Assembly: GCA_013180625.2 (NCBI GenBank)
Contig: SNVD02009484.1
Location: 186,001-250,000 of the forward strand
DNA from: Boswellia sacra
Taxonomy: Eukaryota; Streptophyta; Magnoliopsida; Sapindales; Burseraceae
Length of the DNA: 64,000 bases
Reading direction: 5' to 3'
Under the pieces are notes generated by a model that was not told the DNA's origin, did not search any database, and worked only from the letters and a program-made list of their open reading frames with translations. Of the stretch, positions 51,505 through 62,484 are shown in pieces. Positions within the stretch are counted from its first letter, which is position 1. Each line of letters begins with the position of its first letter. The translations under genes and the position numbers were made by a program.

Positions 51505-51915
51505 ATGTGTGATGCAAGTGACTATGCAGTAGGTGCAGTACTTGGGCAATGATGAAACAAGGTTTTTCATGCCATATTCTATACTAGTCACACTCTTAAT
51601 GATGCTCAACTCAATTATGCCACAACTGAAAAAGAGTTGCTTTCTATTGTCTTTGATTTTGACAAATTTAGGCCATATCTAATTAGTAATAAGATGATTG
51701 TGTACACTGATCACTCAGCTATTAAGTACCTTATGACCAAGAAAGATGCAAAGCCTAGACTCATTTGATGGGTGCTACAATTACAAGAGTTTGATATAGA
51801 AATAAGGGATAAGAAAGGAACAGAAAATCTGGTGGCTGATCATCTTTCTCGCTTAGAACTACTAGAAGAGCAAGAAGAACATACACAACCTATTGATGAT
51901 CACTTTTCGGATGAA
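51505..51915 (+). pseudogene. gypsy 2 RNase H region, broken
   Basis: This stretch reads LMCDASDYAVGAVLGQ, then two stops, then [51 protein letters not shown] and VADHLSRLE. These are the RNase H and tether motifs of gypsy polyproteins. Stops near 51550 and 51768 inactivate it. Confidence 0.88.
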
Positions 51916-51927
51916 TAGCTTTTTATT

Positions 51928-52446
51928 GTGTCTTCTAATAGGACTTTGCCATGGTTTACAAATTTAAACTTCCTTGTAGCAAAGATCATCCCACTAGGCC
52001 TATACCATAAACAGAAAAAGAAATTTTTTGCTGATGCAAAGCGCTATTATTGGGATGATATGATTCTCTATCGACATTATATAGATCAAATAATGCAGAG
52101 ATGTGTCTCGGAAGAAGAAATGCAAGACATTTTAAAGCATTATTATGCACTAGAGTGTGGAGGTCATTTTGGAGGCCAAAGGATAGCAGCTAAAGTTCTC
52201 CAATCAGGGTTCTTTTGGCCTACTTTATTCAAGGATGCTCATACGTTCGTTGCCAACTGTGTAAGTGTCAAAGAATGGGTAAAATTTCTAGACAAAATGA
52301 AATACTGTTAAAGACTATGTTAGAAGTGGAGCTGTTCGATGTATGGGGCATAGATTTCGTGGTACCATTCCCAGCCTCCTGCAATAACAAATATATCCTT
52401 TTGGCAGTGGACTATGTGTAAAAATGGGTTTAAGTTGTGGCAACAC
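51928..52446 (+). pseudogene. gypsy 2 integrase, N-terminal half, cut by hAT element
   Basis: The zinc-binding domain (ILKHYYALECGGHFGGQRIA, then in a shifted frame [11 protein letters not shown] near 52235-52270) is followed by the start of the catalytic core with the first Asp ([12 protein letters not shown] near 52345-52375) and YILLAVDYV. The frame stops at 52419 and the sequence is interrupted at 52446 by a hAT transposon. The second half starts at 56243. Confidence 0.9.
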
Positions 52447-55400
52447 TAGGGATGGCAAAAAAACCCATGGCTATGGGACTTGCAGGGATCCAAGCCTTTA
52501 GGGGTGATAATTAAGAGTTATGATATGGGGATTGGTGGGCGTGGGGTAAATATATAATACCTGTTTTTAAATGGGGTGTGGATGGGGATTATGCGATTTG
52601 CCCTGCACCACCCTGTATACCTGTTATAATTAAATAATTATATTATTGAAAGTGGTGTGTTTTGAAATAATATAAGTTTTGGACCAAATTTATTAAGTGC
52701 CAATTACCAAAACTTTTCCTATTTAACTCTAGTTGATAAGAGTTTGAAGTCCATTATCTTTATTTAGTTTTCTAGGACTTTGTTTCATCACTTTGTACAT
52801 GGACTTTCTCTAAGGTCCTATCTCAAGCAATCAAGCTTTCATCAAAGAGTTTAAATTGTGAGTTGCTTTGGTGGGTTTAAAGGTAAGAAGAAGAAGAAGA
52901 ATGGAATGGAGAGTTCAGATTGGTAAGTTTTCATCCTAATCAATTGGAGTGAATGTTCAGGTTCATCTATTTTAGGGATTTTGATTTCTTGTCTTTTTAG
53001 TTTCAATTTTTGCTGTAATCTTTCATTTCTGTGGTTTCCTACAAGTGACTCAAGGGAACACTCACTCTATCTCCAACTAGCTTTTCAAGGGAACATTCTC
53101 AATCACAGTTCATAGGTTTGCCTTTAATCTCTATTGAACTGATTTTTAACTTTCGATTTTTGTTATTTGACCTTCTCCTTTCATCATGCTTCATAGGCTA
53201 TATATCTTGTCTAAAATTGTTTTAAGACTACAAATGAAACTAATTGTCAACAATCAAATTAGATAATGGTATTGTGTTCAATTATCATGATTGTGGCGCG
53301 TTTAATTTCTATTTTTTTCTCATCAAATGAGTAAAACAACTTCCATTAAATGATTGAAAAGTAAAGAAAGAGTAATTTTGATTTCCTTTTAAAAAAAAAT
53401 TCTTACCTCCAATAACTCTTAAAATTGGACGGTAGGTAGGCATATTTGGAGTTGCTATCATATCCCTTGTTTTAATATTTCTAGCTGTAAATACTTTTTA
53501 ATATTTAATAATTAAAGTTTAGCTTCCCAAGAGTAATCTCGTTTTAATATTTGTGTCCGAATGGTTTTTTAATTTAAAAATAATATAAAATAGGCATTAC
53601 AGAAATTTAAATAATATAATTTAATAAATCTTTTTTTATTGTTTATGGGTTTGAGATGGGATTGAGCTGAGAAATCATCAAATTTCAAGACTTTTCCAAC
53701 CAAGTTTTCAGCTTAATAAGTACAAATCATTTTGTATATATGTGGATAGATTAAAGGTGTCTGCACCAGTGCTAGTAGGTGAAGAAAAAACTTGCTTTGT
53801 TGATGATACATCTCCGCATCTCATTGAAGATGATTTGAAGAGTAATATAGTTCCTTTTAGAAAGTTGTGATCTGTGGTATGGCAGCATTTTAAAAAGGAG
53901 AAAATTGATGGTATGGATAAGGCTGTATGTAATTATTATAATGCAAAGTTAGTTTCAAAAGCTAGAGATGGTATAACACACTTGTATGAGCACTTAAAAA
54001 GTTATGCTACATATAAGGTAGGTAAAAAATGCATCAATCAATTTCTCGAAACACAATAAAAAATGAAATCTTTCAAATATATGATCTTGAGAAGGCTAAG
54101 ACAATTAGTGTGGTTGCAAACAACAAGAGTAGGATTGGCATTACAACTGATATGTGGATTGTAAGTAACAGAAAGAAAAGGATACATGGCAATTACGAAA
54201 TATTTTATTGATGAATCTTATACTTTGAATAGTAGAATTTTAAGGTATCACCTCCTTTAACTAATTTTAGTTTAATTTTTATTAATTATTTATTTCTTTG
54301 AATCCTCTCTAACTATTCTTTTTGTTTCTTTTACATTTATAAATGTGCCTTGTCCTCATACAACTGAGATAATTTATGAGATTTTGCATGGTTGTTTAGT
54401 GGATTTGAATATTGATTGTAAGATCTCTATATTAACTGTTGCTAACTGCAGTACCAATTATCTTATGGTCATATATTTGAAGGAGAAGCTTTCTAGTAAT
54501 GATCTGATGTTGAAAGGGCAATTATTTCACATGCACTGTTGTGCTCACATTTTAAATTTGATCGTAAAGGAAGGCTTAGGTGTGATTGGGGAGGGAATTG
54601 AAAGGATTCGTGATAGTGTTGCTTATTGGACAGCTACCCCAATAAAAAATTGAAAAACTTGAGGAAGTTGCTCGTCATTTAAACGTTCCAACTACTAAAA
54701 GTTAGTTCTTGATTGTAAAACTAGATGGAACTCCTTATATCTTATGCTTACTACATTGGTATATAGGAGTGTTCCTTTTTTTTTTTTCATTTAAAGTAAC
54801 ATGAACCTCAATATAGGACTTTGCCATTAGAAAAAGATTGGGAATTGGCCATCATTTTTAAAGAAAACTTGAAATTGTCTTATGAAGTTACAAAGATGTT
54901 TTCTGGGTCTAAATATCCAACAACTAATTTGTTTTTTTGCAAGGTTGCGAAATTAGATTGTCATTGAACGATTGGCTTTCATCTAGTTATAATACGATTA
55001 AAGAAATGGCATCTAATACGATAGAGAAATTTGAAAAATATTGGAATGAAATTCATGGAGTGATGGTTGTAGCAACTATGTTGGATCCTAGGTACAAAAA
55101 GAAATTAGTTGAATACTATTTCCCAATGATTTTTGATGATGAAGCGTCTTTTCATGTGGAGAGAGTTCGTAAACTTTGCTATGATTTAGTAAATGAATAT
55201 GAGTTGAAGTCTGGTAGTAAGAGGGAACAAAATTTTAGTCAAGGTTGTTCTTCAACTAATTCTTCTCAGATAGTGTCTAATTTTTAAAGAAAATCTGAAC
55301 GTGTTGCCAATTTTGAAGTGTTTGTTAATTCTAGTGACACTGTGAATAATAAGACAGAGTTGCAAACTTTTTTGGATGAAAAAGTTTCTACCCATGGTTG

Positions 55401-56234
55401 AAGATTTTGATATATTGAGTTGGTGGAAGACAAACGGAAGTAGATATCCAATTTTATCTCAAATTGCTAGAGATATCTTGGCCATTCCTGTATCCACTAT
55501 TGCTTTAGAATCCACTTTTAGTATTGGTGGCAGATTTGTGACTGATCATCGTAGCAGGCGTCTTCCAAGGACAGTAGAGATCTTAATGTGTGCAAATAGG
55601 TTGGTTACGGGCAGAAATGCAAGGTCTTTACTTGATAGATACTATAATTTTTTTTCCATATTTTATTTCATTTAACCTTATAAATATATAAAATTATTTT
55701 AATGTATTTTTTATTCATAAATCAGATTTGCATCCTACAGCTTCTTTGGGCTTTGCTTCATCTATTGAAGAAGATAACGATGTTGAAGAGGTAATTACAT
55801 GCATTGATCATATTGCTTGACTTTTTAAATTTTATCAACCGTGTGATTTACATAGTCCCATATTCTTATTATCAAATGTTGCTAATGCGGAGGGTTGAGA
55901 AAGAAAAAATCTGAGTTGTCTCATGTTTATCACGCATTTTGGTGCTCTATTTTGTTATTCTATTTTGATTTGATGATTGTCATTTGAAACTTGTTGGAAT
56001 TATGTTATTCTATATTTTATATTGTTGATTATCATTTGAAACTTGTTAAAATTATGTTATTCTATATTTTGGATTGTTAATTATCATTGGACCTTATTAG
56101 AATTATATTATTTTTAAATGATACATTTTAAATATTATGACATAGTTTTGGGGAGGGATGGGGATGTGGATGCTCTTTATGAACGGGGATGGGGATGGCA
56201 ATACCTGCCCCAACCCGCCCCATTGCCATCCCTA
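52447..56234 (+). mobile_element. hAT-family DNA transposon with degenerate transposase, 3.79 kb
   Basis: Terminal inverted repeats TAGGGATGGCAA (52447) and TTGCCATCCCTA (56234) are exact over 12 bases and extend imperfectly into GGG/CCC-rich flanks. A perfect 8-base duplication GGCAACAC lies on both sides (52439-52446 and 56235-56242), the size that defines the hAT superfamily. The inside holds a broken Ac-like transposase gene (53750-55676). The insertion is in the integrase of gypsy 2. Confidence 0.96.
53750..55676 (+). pseudogene. hAT transposase (BED finger, catalytic core, hATC dimerisation), broken
   Basis: Pieces in order are as follows. A BED zinc finger (SVVWQHFKKEKIDGMDKAVCNYYNAKL...THLYEHLKSY, 53865-54010) has its second and last Cys replaced by Tyr. 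The core follows with TTDMW (first catalytic Asp, about 54146), CPHTTEIIYEILHGCL (54345-54400) and LFHMHCCAHILNLIVKEGLG (54523-54590). Then come KTRWNS (54717) and NEIHGVMVVATMLDPRYKKK (55045-55105). The C-terminal hATC domain closes it (DILSWWKTNGSRYPILSQIA..., ALESTFSIGGRFVTDHRSRR, 55400-55590). Several stops and frameshifts (for example 53868, 54057 and 54651) inactivate it. It belongs to the RICESLEEPER/Ac-type group. Confidence 0.9.
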
Positions 56235-56242
56235 GGCAACAC

Positions 56243-57031
56243 CAACCAATGATGGTAAATGGTGCTACACTTTATAAGAAAACACATTTTTACAAGTTTT
56301 GGCACCTTAAGAGCCATAGTAAGCGATAAAGGTACACATTTTTGCAACAAACAATTCGCCGTACTCTTGTCTAAGTATGGTGTGAACCATAGAAAAGCTC
56401 TTGCCTACCATCTGCAAACAAATGGCCAAGCAGAGATCTCAAACCAAGAAATAAAGAGAATACCTGAGAAAATAGTTGCAAGCTCAAAGTCGGGGCAAGG
56501 AAGTTGGATGACGCACTTTGGGCATATAGAACTAAGTACAAGACACCACTTAGAATATCTCCCTACTGTCTAGCTTTTGGGAAGGCATGTCATGTATAGG
56601 TTGAGCTAGAGCATAGAGCTTATTGGGCCATGAAGCAACTAAACATGGATTTGTAATAAACTGGTAAGAAACTGCTGCTATAGATAAATGAGCTGGAAGA
56701 GTTCTGTAAGGAAGCCTATGAAAATGTAGTAATTTACAAAGAGAGGACCAAGGCATTGCATAAGAAGTAAATTCTTCGAAAAACCTTCTCTCCCGATCAA
56801 CAAGTCTTGATATACAACTCTCGACTATTGACTATTTTTAGGAAAACTTAAGTTAAGATGGTCTGGTCCTTTTATGATATTTAAGGTGCTTCCATATGGT
56901 GTAGTGGAGATTGGACAACCGAGCAAAACTTCATTTAAGGTGAATAGACAAAGACTGAAGCATTACTTAAGTGGTGAAGCAAAACCGAAGAAAAGCACCA
57001 CATTGCTTGACCATGTCCGATTGATGACGTA
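56243..57031 (+). pseudogene. gypsy 2 integrase, C-terminal half
   Basis: This continues from 52446 after the hAT element. It carries the second Asp ([15 protein letters not shown], about 56310-56350), the Glu region ([14 protein letters not shown], about 56420-56465) and, in other frames, [18 protein letters not shown] text and EHRAYWAMKQLNMDL (56600-56655). The C-terminal domain is near 56850-56960 (VVEIGQPSKTSFKVNRQRLK) and ends at a TAA near 57031. Several stops interrupt it. Sequence order agrees with 7383-8120 of gypsy 1. Confidence 0.9.
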
Positions 57032-58961
57032 AAACAAAACGTTTCTTAGGAGGCAACCCAAGTTAAGCTAAGACTTTCTATTTTGCTTTAGTTGACTTAA
57101 CTGTTTTCTTTAATTTTAGATGTGTTTTTTTTCCTATTTTTAATTCTATGTATGCATTCATGTTGTGTGTTAGTGTTTTTAGGAAAATTTTCAGCTCAGA
57201 AGTCAAGTTTAAGGGAGTATTGGCAGAAGCCTTGCGCTCTTGCGTAAGGTATTCTGCATCGCTGCACTATCCGCGATGAAGGATCAGTGCTTCTGTGCAG
57301 GTAAGTTACACTGCTGCACATAAAGTTTTCCTTAAACGTTTGAAATTTCTAGAAACTTAGCACTCCTGCGGCCAAAGTATTAGGCTTTGTACGAGCTTGG
57401 ACATAGAAATTTGACTTCTAGGATGCACTTTTGCGCTTGGCGCTGCTCATCGGCGCATTTACATCTTATAAATATATAGATATGTCATCAGAGAGTTGGC
57501 GCTCCTGCGCTTAAGTGTTTGCGCCCCTGTGCCGAAATGGCTGTAAATTTATATAATTTTTCCCACTCCCTCTACGCCCTTGCAATCTAATGTTTGCGCT
57601 TCCGCGTAGACATTGCCTTGCACATAAAATCATAATCCAGTGACTCAGCGCTCCTTCTCTACTTCCTTCACACACCTGCGTGGAAAAATTAGTGTAAAAC
57701 TATTTGGGGTTTTTCATTGTGCGAAATTGTGCTGCTGTGCAACTTAGAATTTAGAGAAAAAAATAAGTCTTGGCCACCATTTTCTTTCAAATTCTTTTTA
57801 GGTCTCCATTTCTCTCTGCATTGCCACTACCTTCAACAACTGCACCCATCATCCTTACGGCAATCTTGGCCCTCATCGACACCTGTAGGCTCTCCTACAA
57901 CCACTTCTCCTCGTTCTCTCTCTACAAACCCACATTTTACTTGTTTTCTTTCATTTGCGTAGAAATCAGGTAAGAGATTTACATTTTTGTTGTCACACTT
58001 CACTTTTAAGTCACATTATTTGCAGTTTATATATGAGATATTATGGATGATGATTGAAGTGTTGTGGCCACCATAATACGTGGAGTTGCAATATGAAGTT
58101 TGGGAGACAGAATGGAATATTTGGGAGTGTTTGGATGTTATATGATTTTGTGATGAACTGAGTTTGTATGGATGTTATGATTAAAGTTTGTCTTGTGATT
58201 TCTGCGCATGATTTTTAAGACTGAATTTGAATGAAGCCTTTGATTTTGAATAATTACAGTTGAGGTCAAATTGAGTAAAATTTTTGTATCGATGAATTTT
58301 TGATGGTTTTTAGAAACTATGAATGAAATATTGCTTGAGGAATATGGATTAATGACATTGTGCATGAGATGTTGATGGTCTGAAATTGTGCATGAGCTAA
58401 TAGGGATTCGCATGATTTTGCTGCATAAATTATGTGTATGTCAATTTGCATATAGGTACATTACCCTTGAATAATTGACCTCATACGTATTTTGTCATGA
58501 GAACTAATTTCGTTATTACATAATTTAAGTCGTCATGAATACATGAGTTTTTTTTTTTTTAATCTAATGGTGCTTACTTTGCATGATGGTTTGTAATAAG
58601 GATTGGTAAATATGCATATTTGATATCATTGCAATTCACATGACTTTGGATCAACATTAACTTTGCGAGTGATAGCATTTACCTTGATTGCTGCATATAT
58701 GATAAACTAGATGTCTAACCATTACTGTATAATGCAAATTGATCATTTCTTTTATTAAACACATGATTTTCAGTGGTTTTTGAGTTATGGCTTTATCAAG
58801 TATTATGAAAATTGACATTATTCCTTTATTATACCGGCCATGCAAATGAGCTATTTCACCTATGCGTGTTGTGATTTTATTATATGTTAGTTTTAGATTG
58901 CTATTGGCTTTTATGTATAAATTCCATTTTAACTGTTGCTTAGGAGAAAAGTCATACGCTT
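57032..58961 (+). other. Spacer of gypsy 2 between integrase and extra open frame
   Basis: It begins with the phrase AGGAGGCAACCCAAG (57050-57064), common after pol in Athila-like elements. From 57230 to 57690 it holds a cluster of short GCGCTCCTGCGC-like motifs in varied form (at least nine occurrences), which also appear in the 5' LTR (36290-36480). 57700-57960 is C/T-rich. The rest to 58961 is AT-rich, with repeated ATGATTTT / GCATGA words. No intact gene. Confidence 0.55.
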
Positions 58962-60286
58962 GTGTTGAATATAAGCAACATTAAAATGTTGAGAAGCATA
59001 TTTGTTTGCACGGTGTGCAAGATCATGGCACCAAAGAAATGGAAGACCTTTACTACTGAAGCATTGTCCTCAGCCGCTCCTGCATTTGATTGGCACATTT
59101 TCAAAAGTGCCGAGACTGTAGCCCGTTACCACAATATCATCCTCAACAAAAGCTGCCGTCAAGAGCAAGGCATAGACACAACTAATGATGTTTTGTGGCA
59201 TTCACTGGGTAGAGATACGTGGCATTCACTGGGTAGAGATACGTGGCAGACTTTCATAGGCCAACCAAAACATGCCAATGTACTCATGGTCCGAGAATTT
59301 TACGCGAATGATAAGGAGATGACTGGGTATAATGTGTTTGTGCGGGGGAAACAAGTTTCTTTCAGTCCCGCTGTTATCAACTGATTTTACAAGTTATGGG
59401 ATATTGGTGAGTGCGAGTACTACCGCTACAAGACCACTCCAAACTTTGACGAAATCTTAGCCTACCTCACTCCTGCGGGTACTCAATAGGGGTCGTCCAG
59501 AGCTCATAGAGGAGAGGCCAACATGTTTTCGATCTCCGTCATGTGAGTCAAATTATGGGCATTGAATCTATTAGTCTACAGAAAAATGTTGCCCAACACT
59601 TATCTTAGAGAGGTTTCAAAGGAGCGGCCACATTATTATATGCATACAAGCAAAAGATGGTGATTAATGTGGGGTAGTTGATTGCGGACAATATCATCCA
59701 TTACATTCAATCCAAAACCAGTGGTGGACTTCCACATCCATCATTGATCATAGCCTTTTGCTGAGCTATTGGGGTTTTCATTGATGCAGCTGAGGAGTGA
59801 TCACAACTATTACCCATCATCAAAGCGAGACTCCTTCAGACCCTTAAGAGGGCACGCTTGAGACAGCCACCTCCACAGCAGTAGCAGCGTCCACTTCTGG
59901 CTCGTCCATTGACCGCTACACAGTGGATGAATAGATTTGAGCATGAGCTCCGGGAGACTCGATGTGAGCTCGCTACAGTGCGCCATGATGTCACCTATGT
60001 TAAACAAGTGGTGACTTACATGATAGAGATGCAGCACGCCTTCAAGTAGTTCTTCCTTAGTCAGGGGGCGTCTTCAGACTTATTCCCTCCTCCACCGTTA
60101 TTTGTTGAGGATGAGAGGTAGCCTATTAAGGAGCTTCCTCCGGATCCAATCGCTGATGAAGAGGATGATATGCAGCAAGGAGACGATTATGTCTATACAG
60201 GAGCACCTACTAATGACCTTGGAGCAGATCATGGCGATGTTTTGGGAAACGACTTGCAGGATGATCAGGATCCAGTAGACTCTTGA
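58962..60286 (+). pseudogene. Extra downstream open frame of gypsy 2 ('putative plant transposon protein'-like), broken
   Basis: An open stretch from 58962 (likely true start at the ATG of MAPKKWKTF, about 59024) encodes EALSSAAPAFDWHIFKSAE, then DTWQTFIGQ, NVLMVREFYANDKEMTGYNV and FVRGKQVSFSPAVIN, ending at a TGA near 59383. Eroded coding sequence follows to a TGA at 60284. The VREFYAN...VRGKxVxFSPxxIN pattern is that of a domain I know as the putative plant transposon protein domain found in extra frames of plant LTR elements; its role is unknown. An internal perfect 24-bp tandem duplication (59197-59244) repeats the octapeptide WHSLGRDT in frame. The acidic C-terminal part (60110-60286) is unlike an envelope protein. 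Confidence 0.65.
59197..59244 (+). repeat. 24-bp perfect tandem duplication in frame
   Basis: Two identical adjacent 24-base units (59197-59220 and 59221-59244), followed by four more matching bases. The length is a multiple of three, so the frame of the surrounding coding remnant is kept. Perfect identity suggests a recent replication-slippage event compared with the age of the stops around it. Confidence 0.95.
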
Positions 60287-60714
60287 GTTTCAAGAAAGTT
60301 TGCTGACTCTATTTTCTTTATTGTGTGTGCATATTGAGGGCACTGTGCTTCTCAAGTTTGGGCATACAGTCGCTTTCTTTTGTTTTCATTAGTTTTTACT
60401 TAGTTTGTCTAAATATTTGCCTCTTTTGCATATTTTGCACATAATTTGTGTTTGTGTTTAATATAAAAAAAAATCTTTTCTTGCTTGCGCTATGATGGCC
60501 AATGATAGGATAATGATTGTTTAACATAGATGATTTTTATAAATTGAAAATTTTGCATAACATTTATAGGCTTGATTTAACTGTTAGTTTTGTCTTATTT
60601 TCAATTCCTTGAACCATTTTTGAGCACATTGAGTCATGATCATTGAAATTGGGTGTTGATTCGAAGAAAGATTATGTAATGTAAATAAGTTATAAAATTT
60701 TAAAAAGACTCTAG
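60287..60714 (+). other. 3' spacer of gypsy 2 before the missing 3' LTR
   Basis: The phrase TTGAGGGCACTGTGCTTCTC, then AAGTTTGGG (60334-60363), is characteristic of the pre-LTR region of Athila-like elements, as is the T-rich sequence after it. The copia element begins at 60715, so the polypurine tract and 3' LTR must lie beyond the window, if present. Nothing else is seen. Confidence 0.55.
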
Positions 60715-61029
60715 TGTTGACCCATATATGGCAACCTAAGAGGAGGGGTGAATTGGGTTTTTATTTATAAAAACGAATTTAGAAAACTTTTCTTGAAAGT
60801 TCAAAATTATTTAACTCTTTCTTTGAGAATAAAGATGAAGAAGATGAAAATAGAATGCAATCAAGAGAATGGCAATAAAGAACAATCACAAGCGCAAGTA
60901 AATATAAAGAGGATAGGGATAGAGAGAGTGCAAACTCGATATACGTGGTTCGGCAAACTTTGCCTACGTCCACGGGCTCCTAGCTCCACAAGCTAGGCTT
61001 TCCACTAAGTTGTAGAAATCTTTACAACT

Positions 61030-61257
61030 TGCTTGATGAACAACCTCACCAAGACTTTTTCCTTCAACCTTGATAACACCACACCAAGAGTTCTTCTTGA
61101 TGAACAACCTCACCAAGGCAACTTCCTTCAACTCTTGATAACACACACCAAGAGTTCTTCTTGATGAACAACCTCACCAAGGCAACTTCCTTCAACCCTT
61201 GATAACACCACACCAAGAGTTCTTCTTGATGAACAACCTCACCAAGGAAAGAGTTCT
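61030..61257. repeat. Tandem array of about 63-65 bp in copia LTR
   Basis: Three full copies and one partial copy of a unit starting (TT)CTTGATGAACAACCTCACC, followed by AAGGCAACTTCCTTCAACCC and TTGATAACACCACACCAAGAG. Copies start near 61030, 61092, 61154 and 61219. The second and third are almost identical; the first differs most. Confidence 0.92.
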
Positions 61258-61569
61258 CTTAAGGATAACTTTTATCCTTTACAAGAAGATCTCACTCTCA
61301 CCACAATACAAGAACAAAGTAATTTTTACAACAAAAGTACAACTCTCTTCAAAGAGTAGATAAAGAATATAAAAGCTCTCTAGACTTGATATTTCTCTTG
61401 TTTTTTTTTTTTTTTTGCTTGATAAAATGCTTCTCTTCACTTCCTGAATGCATGGGAGAAGGGCTCTTTTTATAGGCAAATGAGATGAACTTAATCAAGT
61501 GAAGACACCATCTCTAAATTTTCTACCTACCATAAAAACTGTAATCTTGTCTGCCATTTTTGTCAATGT

Positions 61570-62230
61570 TCCATTTAAAATTTGAAAATATGCAAAACAT
61601 AAAAGATCTTTAAATTTGAATAATCTTTCCAACGCATCAAGAATCAAGTCATTTTGATATCTGTATCTCAATATATGGCCACAACACCATTCGGTGCTCA
61701 TGTGACTTGATTTTTCTTCTTTGTGTCAGTTCACTGAATTTAATGATAATTCTGTCAGTATTCTGTTTGAATTTTGAATTTTGTCAAAACATAAAAGATC
61801 TGCATATTTGAATAAGCTTTCCAAAATATTAAGAATCAAAGAATTTGGATATCCCTATCTTAAGATATGGCCAAAAAACCATTCGGTGCTCATGTGAGTT
61901 GATTTTTCTTTCTTGTGTCAGTCCACCGAATTTCATGTCAATTATGTCGGCCTTCCATTCGAAATTTAAATTTCTTCAAAACATATGAAATGTGCTTCAT
62001 TAAGGTCTCTTTCCAATGCCATAAGAATCAAGTCATTTTGATTTTTCTACCTCAAGATATGTCTAAAAGAGTATTCAGTGCTCATGTCAGCTACTTCCAT
62101 TTATCTTTCAAATTGCATGATGATTTGGACAACCTTGCACTTGAAATTTGAATTTATTTAAAACATATGAAATGTTATAAATTAGTAATCTTTCCAAAGG
62201 CTTAAGAATCACGTCATTTGGACATTTGTA
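61570..62230. repeat. Four diverged ~180-195 bp repeats in copia LTR
   Basis: Each copy contains the words AAATTTGAATTT, AAAACATA(A/T)(A/G)A, CTTTCCAA, TTAAGAATCA, TTTGGATAT-like, CTCAAGATATGGCC and TTCGGTGCTCATGTGA. Copies start near 61571, 61766, 61957 and 62138. Divergence is much higher than in the 61030-61257 array, so this duplication is older. Similar words occur in the gypsy 1 LTR. Confidence 0.82.
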
Positions 62231-62484
62231 GAGAAATATATGACCAATTGATTGAATATTACTCATGCGACACATTCCTTGAATCAAACCTTGTTCTTAA
62301 ACTTTGGTGCCTTTAACATGTAGTCTTCTCCTTAGCTTTAACACTTCATTTTAATAAGCCTCTTCTTGATTTTATAATTATTTCAATGATCTTACTCTTG
62401 CACATAAATAACCATGTTAGTAAATCTCAATTAATCAATGTGTATTGTTATCATCAAAATTATCATGTAGCCTTAGGGCTAACA

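Larger units (their letters stand above)
36064..60714 (+). mobile_element. Second Ty3/gypsy element (Athila/Diaspora-like), 'gypsy 2', host of nested insertions
   Basis: The plus-strand element can be followed as 5' LTR (36064-37420), primer-binding site (37427), gag (37543-37634 and 48024-49540), protease, reverse transcriptase, RNase H, integrase (51928-52446 and 56243-57031), a downstream extra open frame (58962-60286) and a 3' spacer up to the copia insertion at 60715. Its 3' LTR is not in the window. It contains a CACTA pair (37635-48023) and a hAT element (52447-56234). Removing these leaves roughly 10.5 kb of element here. Many stops show it is inactive. The left LTR boundary is inferred from where similarity to the older LTR ends. 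Confidence 0.87.
60715..62484 (-). repeat. 3' LTR of copia element
   Basis: The LTR runs from TGTTGACCCATATATGGCAA to GGCTAACA in plus-strand reading (about 1770 bp). Its inner border is set by the polypurine tract AAAAAGGGGGAGAT on the minus strand. It begins with the CCTAAGAGGAGGGGTGAATT phrase seen in many plant copia LTRs. It holds two internal tandem arrays (61030-61257 and 61570-62230). The partner LTR is not in the window. Confidence 0.8.

Noticed and set aside
57230..57690. Possibility that this is the 3' LTR of gypsy 2
   Set aside because: Only the short GCGC-type motifs are shared with the 5' LTR. The TATA region, LTR ends and long colinear similarity are missing, and coding remnants of the element continue downstream.
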